Source: Lachnospiraceae bacterium MC2017
Lineage (GTDB): Bacteria > Bacillota > Clostridia > Lachnospirales > Lachnospiraceae
Direction of reading: 5' to 3'
DNA: 64,000 nucleotides
Assembly (NCBI GenBank): GCA_000701625.1
Contig: JNJK01000010.1
Location: forward strand, 91,051 to 155,050
In this document: in pieces, positions 52,554 to 60,893 of the stretch
Position numbering within the stretch: the first letter of the stretch is position 1
How the letters are laid out: each line of letters starts with the position of its first letter
Made by a program: the position numbers and the translations under genes
Notes under the pieces: generated by a model
Told to the model about the DNA's origin: nothing
Databases searched by the model: none
The model's input: only the letters and a program-made list of their open reading frames with translations

Positions 52554-52583
52554 AACGATAATCCATCGTTTTCACGGCTTTTT
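52543..52583. terminator. Terminator of the XRE gene
   Basis: AAAAGCCGTGAAACGAT and the complement ATCGTTTTCACGGCTTTT pair over about 17 bp with one bulge, followed by TTATC on the plus strand. The arm contains the XRE stop codon. An A-run on the other side may let it work for the convergent exporter gene too. Confidence 0.85.
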
Positions 52584-52612
52584 TATCTTATTGGAAATTC
52601 CGTTGGAATTCT
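52578..52612. repeat. 35-nt dispersed element, copy 2
   Basis: Matches 31 of 35 positions with 10681-10715, including the GGAAATTCCGTTRGAATTC core and the CTTTTTTA run. It lies between the convergent XRE and exporter genes, past both stop codons. Confidence 0.55.
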
Positions 52613-52635
52613 TATATTATTTCTTAACTATTCGT

Positions 52636-53127
52636 TTAGAACAAACCGATCAGAGCAACTGAACGGACAGCACTGAAAACTCCGAATGACAATGCACCCA
52701 TGATCGCTCCTGCAAGGAGTACACCTCCAAGAACTGCTGCTGTACTTTTCTTAAAATCCATATCAAGGAAGCTTGCTGCCAACATTCCTGTCCATGCACC
52801 GGTTCCGGGAAGCGGGATACCTACAAAGAGCAATAATGCTACATAAAGTCCGTTCTTTGCTTTCTCCTGAAGAGCCTTTCCGCCCTTCTCACCTTTTTTC
52901 AGGCACCACTGAAAAGACTTTCCGATAACAGGCTTATCTTTACCCCACTCTAATATTCTTCTCGCAAAGAGGAAAATAAAAGGTACAGGTATCATATTTC
53001 CGATAATGCAGATTACAAATGCCTGAGCTAAAGGAATTCCGAGTCCCTGAGAAATCGGAATAGCTCCTCGAAGCTCAATTATCGGGAGCATCGATACAAA
53101 CAAAACCCATAAATATTTTGAAATCAT
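52636..53127 (-). CDS. Putative small multidrug export protein
   Basis: 163 residues from the ATG at 53127 (MISKYLWVLFVSMLP), with GAGGAT 5 nt upstream; the frame opens 15 codons earlier without a site. About four membrane segments with ELRGAIPISQGLGIPLAQAF and LLLFVGIPLPGTGAWTGML match the Sm_multidrug_ex family (PF06695), whose transport role is only predicted. The pair of Pro/Gly-rich motifs resembles DedA-type transporters. It lies 3' of the XRE regulator (convergent) and downstream of secDF. Confidence 0.8.
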   Translation of the reverse strand: MISKYLWVLFVSMLPIIELRGAIPISQGLGIPLAQAFVICIIGNMIPVPFIFLFARRILEWGKDKPVIGKSFQWCLKKGEKGGKALQEKAKNGLYVALLLFVGIPLPGTGAWTGMLAASFLDMDFKKSTAAVLGGVLLAGAIMGALSFGVFSAVRSVALIGLF

Positions 53128-53212
53128 ATAAATCCTCACATCTGTGCTCCGATCACCATCGATCGAAACCACTTATTCATCTCAAAAACACCTTATTATT
53201 TCTAACATAGTA

Positions 53213-53241
53213 AAGGCGGGCTGTCAATCTCAGCCCGCCTT
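53213..53241 (-). terminator. secDF terminator
   Basis: AAGGCGGGCTG and CAGCCCGCCTT pair perfectly over 11 bp with a 7-nt loop, followed by TACTATG on the minus strand. It lies 30 nt past the secDF stop codon. Confidence 0.8.
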
Positions 53242-53270
53242 AAAATTTCAATTCATTATTTTAACAGATC

Positions 53271-55436
53271 TTATTCTGCCTTCTTACCGGATCTGCTCTT
53301 CCATCCTGCCCACAGAGATGCCGCGATGCAGATAGATGAATAACATCCACTAACAAGACCAAACAGCATCGGCAGTGAGAACTGATAGATAGATGAAATA
53401 TGGAACATCACAGATGCTACCAGGATTACTGCTATACATACGATTGTTGTCACAGATGTATTTACAGAACGTGAAAGTACCTGAGTTACACTGAGATCAA
53501 CAAGATCTGCAAGAGAGATCTTAGGGTTAAGGTTCTTATTCTCACGGATACGGTCATATACAACGATCGTATCATTAATTGAATAACCGATGATCGTCAG
53601 CACAACAGCTACAAACGAGCTTCCAAGCGGGATACCAAACAGTGTAAACGCAAATACTACGATACATACGTCATGAATCAAAGCAATAAGCGCTGTCACA
53701 CCTGCTGAAAGTCCTGAAAGTGTCGAGAATCTGAGACCAATGTAAAGAAGAATAAATGCAAACGCAAGAACAACTGCGATCATTGCATTTCTAAGAGCCT
53801 TAGCTCCTACATACGGTTCTACTGCAAATGTCTGGCTCGGCTCAAGATCATCGATACCGATAACCTTTCCTACTGCTCCACTTGCTGAGCTCTGCTCTTC
53901 CGGTGTGAGACCGTTATTTCCTGCCATTGTAGCAACGATAGTTGTGCCGGCCTTACTTGTGCTTACCTGTACAGTAGCACTTCTGTCGATAGCTCCCTGA
54001 ATACCTGATGCGATCGCTTCTGTATCAATATTGTTTGTAGATACTGTGTACTCAAGAACTGTTCCACCTGTGAACTGAGTATCAAGCTTGATGCCTCTTA
54101 CAAAGATCGCTGCGATACCGATAACAAAGATAATTCCTGAAACATATGCACAACGGATCTTCTTTTCAAAGAATGCGAAAGGCTTTTTCTCTTTCTTCTG
54201 ACGGAAGCATTTCTCATTGTTGCATGCATCATATGCACACATTGACTGAAGAACAAAACGAGAAACATTTACGCCTACAAAACAGTTAACAATAACACCT
54301 ACGAGAAGTGTATATCCGAAGGAAAGCATTGTACCAGATCCAAAGATCATAAGTACGATCGCTACGATCGCTGTTGTGATATTTCCATCAAGAACTGATG
54401 TAAATGCCTTACTGTAACCGCGCTTAACTGCTGCTCTGACTGTCTCACCCTTTGCAAGTTCCTCAGAGATACGCTCTGAGATGATAACATTTGCATCTAC
54501 TGCCATACCTACTGACAGGATCACACCGGCGATACCGGGAAGTGTCAGAGTGTACTGCGGAATAGATATTGCAAGGAGCTGAAGTACCATCTGGAACAGA
54601 AGCATAAGACATGCTACAAATCCCGGAAGCTTGTATACAAACAGCATAAACAGGCAAACAAGTACGAATGCGATAACTGCTGCATATACCATTACATTCA
54701 GTGCATTCTGTCCAAGAGACGGGCTAATGGTGCTGAATGAACGTGTCTCAAGTGCAAACGGAAGCGCACCTGCGTTGATCTTGTTTGCAAGATCCTGTGC
54801 TGCCTCATAGTTTTCCATACCGGTGATAACAGCCTGTCCGCCGGAGATTTCAGTCTGTACTACAGGATTTGAGATAAGCACATCATCCATGTAGATTCCC
54901 ATTCTCTGACCAACAAGGGATGCTGTTGCTTCCTGGAACTTCTGAGCGCCTTCGCTGTCAAAAGTCAGTGCAACGACATAGGATACCATTCCGTTATCCT
55001 TCTGAGCTTCAGGCTTTGCTGAGGAAACATTTTTACCTTCTACCATGATGTTTCCACTAGGATCCTGGAATGTAAGTGATGCCATCTCACCTAACTCAGA
55101 GATAGCTTCTTCCGGATTATAGTTCTTTTCATCAGACTTCCAAGGGAAACGAACGATTATATATCCGCCCTCTTTGTCGATCGTGATCTCACGATCTGTG
55201 ATGTTCTCATTATCGAGACGTGTTTCCATTATGCTTCGTGCAGATTCCAGATCACTTTCCGCAACCTTTTCATCTGTCTCCGGCTTGAAAACTGCCTCAA
55301 CACCGCCTCGGATATCGATACCGAAACGAATGTCCGGTACTCCCTTGACCTGATCACCGATACCAAATACAGCGACAAGGACCAAAAGCACCGTAATAAT
55401 GAGGAAAATAAAGACATTCTTCTTACTTGCTTTCAT
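53271..55436 (-). CDS. secDF: Protein translocase subunit SecDF (fused SecD-SecF)
   Basis: A 721-residue membrane protein that uses the proton gradient to help secretion through SecYEG. Two RND-like halves: SecD, with an N-terminal helix (VFIFLIITVLLVLVAVFGI), the P1 domain starting RFGIDIRGGVEAVF and the VGMAVDANVIISERISEEL motif in the membrane; and SecF (from about residue 425), with GTVLEYT and YSINDTIVVYDRIRENK. The conserved Asp of the proton path is in both. A short cytosolic link (CNNEKCFRQKKEKKPFAFFEKK) joins the halves. The SecD periplasmic-type domain is short, as usual in Firmicutes. Secretion of the giant surface proteins here would use this system. Confidence 0.95.
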   Translation of the reverse strand: MKASKKNVFIFLIITVLLVLVAVFGIGDQVKGVPDIRFGIDIRGGVEAVFKPETDEKVAESDLESARSIMETRLDNENITDREITIDKEGGYIIVRFPWKSDEKNYNPEEAISELGEMASLTFQDPSGNIMVEGKNVSSAKPEAQKDNGMVSYVVALTFDSEGAQKFQEATASLVGQRMGIYMDDVLISNPVVQTEISGGQAVITGMENYEAAQDLANKINAGALPFALETRSFSTISPSLGQNALNVMVYAAVIAFVLVCLFMLFVYKLPGFVACLMLLFQMVLQLLAISIPQYTLTLPGIAGVILSVGMAVDANVIISERISEELAKGETVRAAVKRGYSKAFTSVLDGNITTAIVAIVLMIFGSGTMLSFGYTLLVGVIVNCFVGVNVSRFVLQSMCAYDACNNEKCFRQKKEKKPFAFFEKKIRCAYVSGIIFVIGIAAIFVRGIKLDTQFTGGTVLEYTVSTNNIDTEAIASGIQGAIDRSATVQVSTSKAGTTIVATMAGNNGLTPEEQSSASGAVGKVIGIDDLEPSQTFAVEPYVGAKALRNAMIAVVLAFAFILLYIGLRFSTLSGLSAGVTALIALIHDVCIVVFAFTLFGIPLGSSFVAVVLTIIGYSINDTIVVYDRIRENKNLNPKISLADLVDLSVTQVLSRSVNTSVTTIVCIAVILVASVMFHISSIYQFSLPMLFGLVSGCYSSICIAASLWAGWKSRSGKKAE

Positions 55437-55570
55437 TGTTGCTACATCCTTCCATGCTAAATTTCTTTTTCTCTCCCGCCTCTTTGCGATCTTTCCCCAA
55501 AATCGTTTTTCAGCAGAGAAAGGAATGTGTACTCCCCCTGTTTCTTCTCAGGAAAGAGGATTTAAAAATA
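55437..55570 (-). other. secDF upstream leader, no gene
   Basis: This stretch of 134 nt is between the nucleoside transporter terminator and secDF. It holds a GAAGGATGT ribosome site 6 nt before the secDF ATG. No good promoter pair was found by eye, so secDF may be expressed by read-through or from a promoter I cannot recognise. Confidence 0.4.
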
Positions 55571-55624
55571 ATAAATCGGACACTGTGCTGAAGTGTATCC
55601 ATACTCGCACAATATCCGATTTAT
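55571..55624 (-). terminator. Terminator of the nucleoside transporter operon
   Basis: An 18-bp stem (ATAAATCGGATATTGTGC against GCACAGTGTCCGATTTAT, two G-T pairs) with an 18-nt loop, followed by TATTTTTAAA on the minus strand. It lies 50 nt past the stop codon of the last permease gene. Confidence 0.88.
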
Positions 55625-55674
55625 AATACCAAAATACGCTGAAAACTTCAAGTATAGTAACTGTTACAGCAACT

Positions 55675-56637
55675 TTATCTCTTTGATTTATCGTAGGTTT
55701 CGCCTAACGCCTTCGGTGCCTGATTATTCTTTGAAAGGAATATGAGCAGGAAGAGCGTCAGCACATAAGGCAGGATCATTACGAGATCTGAATATGCACT
55801 CGGCATACCGAGAGCCTGCACAAGCTGATATCCACCGCTTCTCGCAAATCCGAATATAAGACAGGCCGCAAGGCTCGGAAGCAGATTCCAGTTACCGAAT
55901 ATATATCCTGCGATCGCAAGATAACCGTAGCCCATGTATATATCTCCGGAAAATTTTGCAGAGATAGAATACGCAAAACAAATTCCGGCAAGACCTGAAA
56001 GTGCGCCGGATACGCACACCGCAAGTGCACGAATCTTTGCCACATCTCCTCCGGCAGCATCGACAGCATGAGGATTATCACCGCAGGCACGCAGTCTCAG
56101 ACCAAAAGTTGTCTTATAAAGAAAATACCACGCAATTATCGCAATAATGATGATCACAAATTCAAATGGGTATACGTTCTTAAAAAATGCTCCGATAACA
56201 GGAATCTTTGAAAGTACAGGTATAGTTACTCTTGCCGATACTCCAAGATCAAATTTATCAGAAGGCGCCCCAAAAACCTTTTTATTAATGGTCTTTGTCA
56301 TAAATGTCGTAAGTGCAACTGCAAGGATATTTATGACAACACCGCTTATAACCTGGTTCGCCTTGAATCTAATACAAAGTGTCACATGGAGAAGTGAATA
56401 AACAGCCCCTCCGATCATCGCAAAGATAAGTGCCATCCAATATGGAACCGAAGAACCTGCTCCCATCGATCTCATCAGACAGTATGCCACCAGTGCTCCT
56501 GTAAATGCACCAAATCCCTGCAGACCCTCAAGAGCAAGATTGGTTATTCCGGATCTTTCGGAATAAATTCCTCCAATAGCCATTACAAAAAGAGGGAGCG
56601 CAAAGCTCATTCCGTCGATTATGATATTGTCGATCAT
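55675..56637 (-). CDS. Nucleoside ABC transporter permease (NupQ/YufQ-like)
   Basis: 320 residues with about 9 hydrophobic segments. It fits the branched-chain-type permeases of BMP transporters: MIDNIIIDGMSFALPLFVMAIGGIYSERSGITNLALEG at the N-terminus and YGYLAIAGYIFGNWNLLPS near the end. It forms the membrane channel with the NupP-like partner. The gene overlaps nupP by 4 nt and ends the operon. The closest described system is the Bacillus YufNOPQ guanosine importer. Confidence 0.88.
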   Translation of the reverse strand: MIDNIIIDGMSFALPLFVMAIGGIYSERSGITNLALEGLQGFGAFTGALVAYCLMRSMGAGSSVPYWMALIFAMIGGAVYSLLHVTLCIRFKANQVISGVVINILAVALTTFMTKTINKKVFGAPSDKFDLGVSARVTIPVLSKIPVIGAFFKNVYPFEFVIIIIAIIAWYFLYKTTFGLRLRACGDNPHAVDAAGGDVAKIRALAVCVSGALSGLAGICFAYSISAKFSGDIYMGYGYLAIAGYIFGNWNLLPSLAACLIFGFARSGGYQLVQALGMPSAYSDLVMILPYVLTLFLLIFLSKNNQAPKALGETYDKSKR

Positions 56638-57734
56638 GCCTTTGCTCCTTTCTTTCTGCTTTCTTCTGCCTTTTTCTGTGCGAGTTTCTCTAAGAAAAAT
56701 GCATTGCAGGCACTAAACAGTAGTATTAAGCCTGTAATTACCGATGCGATCTCAGATTCAAGACCTGACTGAGAACTCATATATGCCGAACCATTCTGTA
56801 TTATCTCTATAAGGAAAGATGCAACAAGTATTCCTACCGGATCATTGTTTCCAAGAAGTCCGACCGCAATAGCATCATATCCTGTAGAAACCAGTACCTT
56901 TGGCTGAATCGACGCAAAATATCCAAGATAATATGTCACACCGGCTATACCTGCAAGAGCACCGGATATTGCCATAGACACTATCAGGCTCCTGCCTGTC
57001 CGGATACCTGCATATTTTGCCGCAACCTTATTTGAGCCAACTGCATGAAGCTCATAACCAAGCACTGTGCGGTCAAACATAAATTTAACTGCGATAACAG
57101 CGATTATTGCAAGAACAAAGCCCAACGGGATGTCATATTTATAACCACCGAGCTTTATCTGATGAAGAGTAAGTCTGGCACTGTCGCAAATATTCTTTGA
57201 CTGACGAGAAACCGGATCAACATACTTCGTCTGGATAAAGAAACTTATTACATATCGCACGATATAGTTGATCATGATCGATGAAACAACTTCATTGATA
57301 TTAAACCGCTCTTTTAAAAATCCGATCAACGATCCAACCAGCATTCCGGCAATGATACCAATGATCAAAACAAGAGGCTTAGCAACCGGAGCAGCCAGTG
57401 TACTATAGCCGATAGTTATAGATGCTATAAAACCGGCCGTAAGCATCTGTCCTGAAATACCGATATTGAAAAGGCCTGCTCTCATCGCAACAGCATAGGA
57501 AAGTGCCGCAAATACCATGGGAGTCAGAAAATCAATATAGCTGGAAAGATCCGTGATCATACTCTTTCCGCCGCCGTATTTTGCCTTTGGCGAGAGTCCA
57601 CAGCCCTGTAACAAATTGAAATATGCCGTAAGCGGATTTTTGCCAAGTATCAGTATAACTACCGCGCCTGCCAAAAGACTAAGTAACACCGAAAGGATCG
57701 CCACGCGGATCCGTGTTTTATTCTGATCAGTCAT
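56634..57734 (-). CDS. Nucleoside ABC transporter permease (NupP/YufP-like)
   Basis: 366 residues with 8-10 hydrophobic segments. Signature pieces are LLQGCGLSPKAKYGG, FNIGISGQMLTAGFI and the late SGALAGIAGVTYYLGYF typical of YufP/BmpC. It overlaps the ATPase gene by 8 nt and the next permease by 4 nt, so the three are translationally coupled. Confidence 0.88.
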   Translation of the reverse strand: MTDQNKTRIRVAILSVLLSLLAGAVVILILGKNPLTAYFNLLQGCGLSPKAKYGGGKSMITDLSSYIDFLTPMVFAALSYAVAMRAGLFNIGISGQMLTAGFIASITIGYSTLAAPVAKPLVLIIGIIAGMLVGSLIGFLKERFNINEVVSSIMINYIVRYVISFFIQTKYVDPVSRQSKNICDSARLTLHQIKLGGYKYDIPLGFVLAIIAVIAVKFMFDRTVLGYELHAVGSNKVAAKYAGIRTGRSLIVSMAISGALAGIAGVTYYLGYFASIQPKVLVSTGYDAIAVGLLGNNDPVGILVASFLIEIIQNGSAYMSSQSGLESEIASVITGLILLFSACNAFFLEKLAQKKAEESRKKGAKA

Positions 57735-59265
57735 GGTGCTTTACCCCCATCATATATTCTCCAACTTCCGAAGTTGTAAATTCAGCTGCCGGAGCAATCT
57801 TTCCAAGCTGACCATTGTAAATAACTCCTATAGTATCAGCAAGTGCCATAATCTCATCCAGTTCCAGCGAAATAAGTAAAACTGCCTTTCCCTTGTCACG
57901 TTCCTCAACGATCTGTCTATGTATATTTTCTATAGCGCCGATATCAAGACCACGAGTCGGCTGCACAAAAATCGTGAGCGGAGCATCCTGTTCTATCTCA
58001 CGTCCAATGATCGCTTTCTGCTGATTTCCGCCTGACATGGAACGAACGATCGTTGTATTTCCTCTTGCGCATCGAACATCATACTTATCAATGAGCTTTG
58101 TTCCATACTCTTCAAAACTCTTCGGATCCAAAACACCTTTTTTCGCAAAAGGTTCCTTATAGTAACGACGAAGAGCCAGGTTGTCCTTAAGGTCGAAATC
58201 AAGCACAAGGCCAACCGAGTGTCGATCCTCCGGAATGTATGAAATCCCTGCTTCTGTACGTTTTCTAACACTCATATCGGTGACATCTGTTCCGTCTACG
58301 GTTATTTTTCCCGATGAAACAGGAAGTAATCCTGCTATTGCATCTGCAATATCCGTCTGACCATTTCCGGAAACTCCGGCAATAGCAAATATCTCACCTG
58401 CATGAATATTAAATGACACACCCTTTACCACTTCAAAATCATCAGCGTTTTTCACGCGGAGATCTTTAATATTCAATATTTCTTTTCCAAATACCGCAGG
58501 CTTCTTTTCAACTTTCATCTGAACCTGACGGCCAACCATCAGATTAGCCATCTCTCTGGTATCCATGCCTTTAACATCACGGACATCAATGAGTTTTCCC
58601 CGCCTCAGGATCGCACATCTGTCAGCAACCTGCTTTATTTCTTCAAGCTTATGTGTAATAAGGATAATTGTCTTTCCGCCATCTCTAAGGTTCTTAATGA
58701 TCTGGAGCAGCGAATCAATTTCCTGCGGTGTAAGAACAGCTGTCGGTTCGTCAAAAATTAAGATTTCAGCTTCACGATAAAGCATTTTTAAAATCTCGAC
58801 ACGCTGTCTCGTAGATACATTTACTTCTGATATTACTTTCTCCGGATCAACTTCCAGTCCATATTTTTCTGAAAGTGACCTGATCTTTTCATTAGCTGTT
58901 TTTATATCTACATACGGAAACAAGCCAAAGGCTTTTTTCTTTGGCTCCACTCCCAATATGATATTTTCCGCGATCGTGTAGTTGGAAACCAGCTTAAAAT
59001 GCTGATGAACCATTCCAATATTTAACCGAGTCGCATAACTCGGGCTTTTAATATCTTCCTTTTTTCCACGAACCCATATTTCTCCCTCATCAGGCTCGTA
59101 CATGCCAAATAGCATGCTCATCAATGTGGATTTACCTGCTCCGTTCTCTCCAAGAAGGGCATAAATCTCACCTTTTCTGACCTTGATCGTCACATCATCA
59201 TTTGCTACGATGCCAGGAAACCTTTTCGTAACATTGCGCATTTCAATAATGTAATCTTCTGTCAT
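57727..59265 (-). CDS. Nucleoside ABC transporter ATP-binding protein (NupO/YufO-like)
   Basis: 512 residues with two ABC domains in one chain. First half: Walker A LLGENGAGKSTLMSML, Q-loop and a degenerate signature (NVSTRQRVEIL), Walker B ILIFDEPTAVLTPQE. Second half: IAGVSGNGQTDIADAIAG (Walker A-like without GKS/T), the signature SMSGGNQQKAIIGRE, and the variant Walker B LTIFVQPTRGLDIG with Gln in place of the usual Glu region. The asymmetry, with only part of the ATPase sites canonical, is typical of the rbsA-type importers. Confidence 0.92.
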   Translation of the reverse strand: MTEDYIIEMRNVTKRFPGIVANDDVTIKVRKGEIYALLGENGAGKSTLMSMLFGMYEPDEGEIWVRGKKEDIKSPSYATRLNIGMVHQHFKLVSNYTIAENIILGVEPKKKAFGLFPYVDIKTANEKIRSLSEKYGLEVDPEKVISEVNVSTRQRVEILKMLYREAEILIFDEPTAVLTPQEIDSLLQIIKNLRDGGKTIILITHKLEEIKQVADRCAILRRGKLIDVRDVKGMDTREMANLMVGRQVQMKVEKKPAVFGKEILNIKDLRVKNADDFEVVKGVSFNIHAGEIFAIAGVSGNGQTDIADAIAGLLPVSSGKITVDGTDVTDMSVRKRTEAGISYIPEDRHSVGLVLDFDLKDNLALRRYYKEPFAKKGVLDPKSFEEYGTKLIDKYDVRCARGNTTIVRSMSGGNQQKAIIGREIEQDAPLTIFVQPTRGLDIGAIENIHRQIVEERDKGKAVLLISLELDEIMALADTIGVIYNGQLGKIAPAAEFTTSEVGEYMMGVKHHD

Positions 59266-59362
59266 ATTCGTTGTTCAACTTTCTTCTAAAGATGTTACTG
59301 TTCACTCGCTTACCGCCCGCTCCAGTACCGGCCTCTCGCATGTTCATATTTTACAACACAAG

Positions 59363-59397
59363 AGCACGGGGATGTTCTCTGGGAACTTCCCCGTGCT
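59363..59397 (-). terminator. Hairpin between the BMP gene and the ATPase gene
   Basis: AGCACGGGGA and TCCCCGTGCT pair over 10 bp with a 15-nt loop, followed by CTTGTGTTGT on the minus strand. It lies 39 nt past the BMP stop codon. A partial terminator here would give more binding protein than transporter, a common pattern. Confidence 0.7.
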
Positions 59398-59435
59398 ATT
59401 ATTATAACTAACTATTCTGCGTTCTGCAGTTTTTT

Positions 59436-60656
59436 TTACTCAAGACCTGTAAAGTTATCAGGTGTCATATCATTAAAGTTAGCAGCCGGAACAACTTCTC
59501 CTGATTTAACCTTTGCAAATGCTTCGTCAATCTTGGAAATCTGATCAGCATCAAGCTGGCATCTTCCCTCAGCACTTACATAACCAGTAGACTCTGTATC
59601 AGCACCAAGGAGATAATTTCCGCCCTTGAATGTACCTGCTGCGATATTCTTAAGCTGCTCATATACATTCTTGTCCATGATCTTCAGACCAGATGTAAGG
59701 ATAACGTTCTTATCACCATTTACACCATCATCAAACTGGTCAACGTCACAACCGATCACATATACGCCATCAGCTTCCTTAGCTGCAGTGAATACACCAT
59801 TTCCTGAACCGCCTGCTGCAACAAAGATAACGTCAGCGCCAGCATCAATAAGTGCCTTACCTACAACCTTACCTGTAGCCTCATCTGCGAAAGAACCAAC
59901 ATAGTTTCCGCCAACATTTGCACCTGTTACATCTGTTCCTGCATAAGAAGGAAGCTCAACAACCTCAGCACTTGTGCCAAAGTTTTTGTTTGCATAGTTT
60001 ACACCAGACATAAATCCGTACTGGTAGTTTACGTTTGAAGGATATGCAATACCATTAACAACTGCAACCTTACCTGACTTTGTTGTAAGAGCAGCTGCGA
60101 TACCTGCCGGGAAGCCTGACTCCTGCTCTTTAAATGTCATTGCATAGATATTATCATATTCAACCTCGTTACCATCTGCATCTGTCGGGTTTGAATCTAC
60201 GAGGATAAACTTAACATCAGGATTTTCCTCGGCAATGGAACCAATTCCTGCAAACTGGAATCCACAGCATACGATAACATCGTAATCAGCAGCGATGTCT
60301 GCAACAGTCTTCTCACATGCTGCTACATCACCTGTCTCCTCCTTAACCGGAGTTACTGTGCTATTAGGGCTCTCCTCAATAAACTTAAGGATTCCATTAT
60401 AGTTATTTTCATTGAATGAACCATCATCAACACCTGACGGAGAGCTTACGATCGCTATATTAAGCGCTGAATCGGACGCAGCGCCGTCTGCTGTCTCTGT
60501 AGATGTACCGCCGGCAGCTTCTGTTGCTGCTGCGGATGCTGCTGTATCCTCAGCTGCCGATGTAGATGCGCTCTCCTGAATCGGTGCACCGCATCCTGCG
60601 AGAAGTGCTGCACCCATAGCAACTGCTGTCACTGTGCTGATAAGCTTCTTTTTCAT
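59436..60656 (-). CDS. BMP family nucleoside-binding lipoprotein
   Basis: 406 residues. Lipoprotein signal: KKKLISTVTAVAMGAALLAGC, lipobox LLAG-C at about residue 22. An Ala/Ser/Thr/Glu-rich linker (about residues 25-65) is followed by the Bmp domain: LNIAIVSSPSGVDDGSFNE, VCCGFQFAGIGSIAEENPDV, AVVNGIAYPSNVNYQYGFM, GADVIFVAAGGSGNGVF, VIGCDVDQFDDG. BMP/Med proteins bind purine nucleosides (e.g. BmpA, PnrA). It is the first gene of the transport operon, with the ATPase gene 170 nt downstream across a hairpin. Confidence 0.93.
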   Translation of the reverse strand: MKKKLISTVTAVAMGAALLAGCGAPIQESASTSAAEDTAASAAATEAAGGTSTETADGAASDSALNIAIVSSPSGVDDGSFNENNYNGILKFIEESPNSTVTPVKEETGDVAACEKTVADIAADYDVIVCCGFQFAGIGSIAEENPDVKFILVDSNPTDADGNEVEYDNIYAMTFKEQESGFPAGIAAALTTKSGKVAVVNGIAYPSNVNYQYGFMSGVNYANKNFGTSAEVVELPSYAGTDVTGANVGGNYVGSFADEATGKVVGKALIDAGADVIFVAAGGSGNGVFTAAKEADGVYVIGCDVDQFDDGVNGDKNVILTSGLKIMDKNVYEQLKNIAAGTFKGGNYLLGADTESTGYVSAEGRCQLDADQISKIDEAFAKVKSGEVVPAANFNDMTPDNFTGLE

Positions 60657-60698
60657 ATTGTCCTCCTGTAATAACGTCTGCTAATTTTAAGTTACAGA

Positions 60699-60776
60699 CT
60701 GTTGACCAACAGAAAAATTTGATTCTTAAATGTATTGTATGCGAGCATACAATAGAAATCTTCTGTTGCACGACAG
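60699..60776. promoter_or_regulatory. Cluster of palindromes upstream of the BMP operon
   Basis: Three palindromes lie within 78 bp in the 5' region of the BMP gene. At the centre, arms TATTGTATGC and GCATACAATA with a 2-nt spacer (60733-60754) are a perfect 10-bp inverted repeat. Flanking it are CTGTTG-AC-CAACAG (60699-60712) and a variant CTGTTG-CA-CGACAG (60763-60776), whose centres are 64 bp apart. This is typical of operators for a dimeric regulator, perhaps with looping. The regulator is not identified. The promoter itself could not be fixed by eye. Confidence 0.6.
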
Positions 60777-60893
60777 ACAAAATTATCGCATAACTTTCTC
60801 AAAAATAAAAGATATTTAATAAAATTTCTGTAAAATTTACGGGAGCAAATAATAACTGTTCACTCGATCAAAGCTCGCTCAAATGGCAGATTT

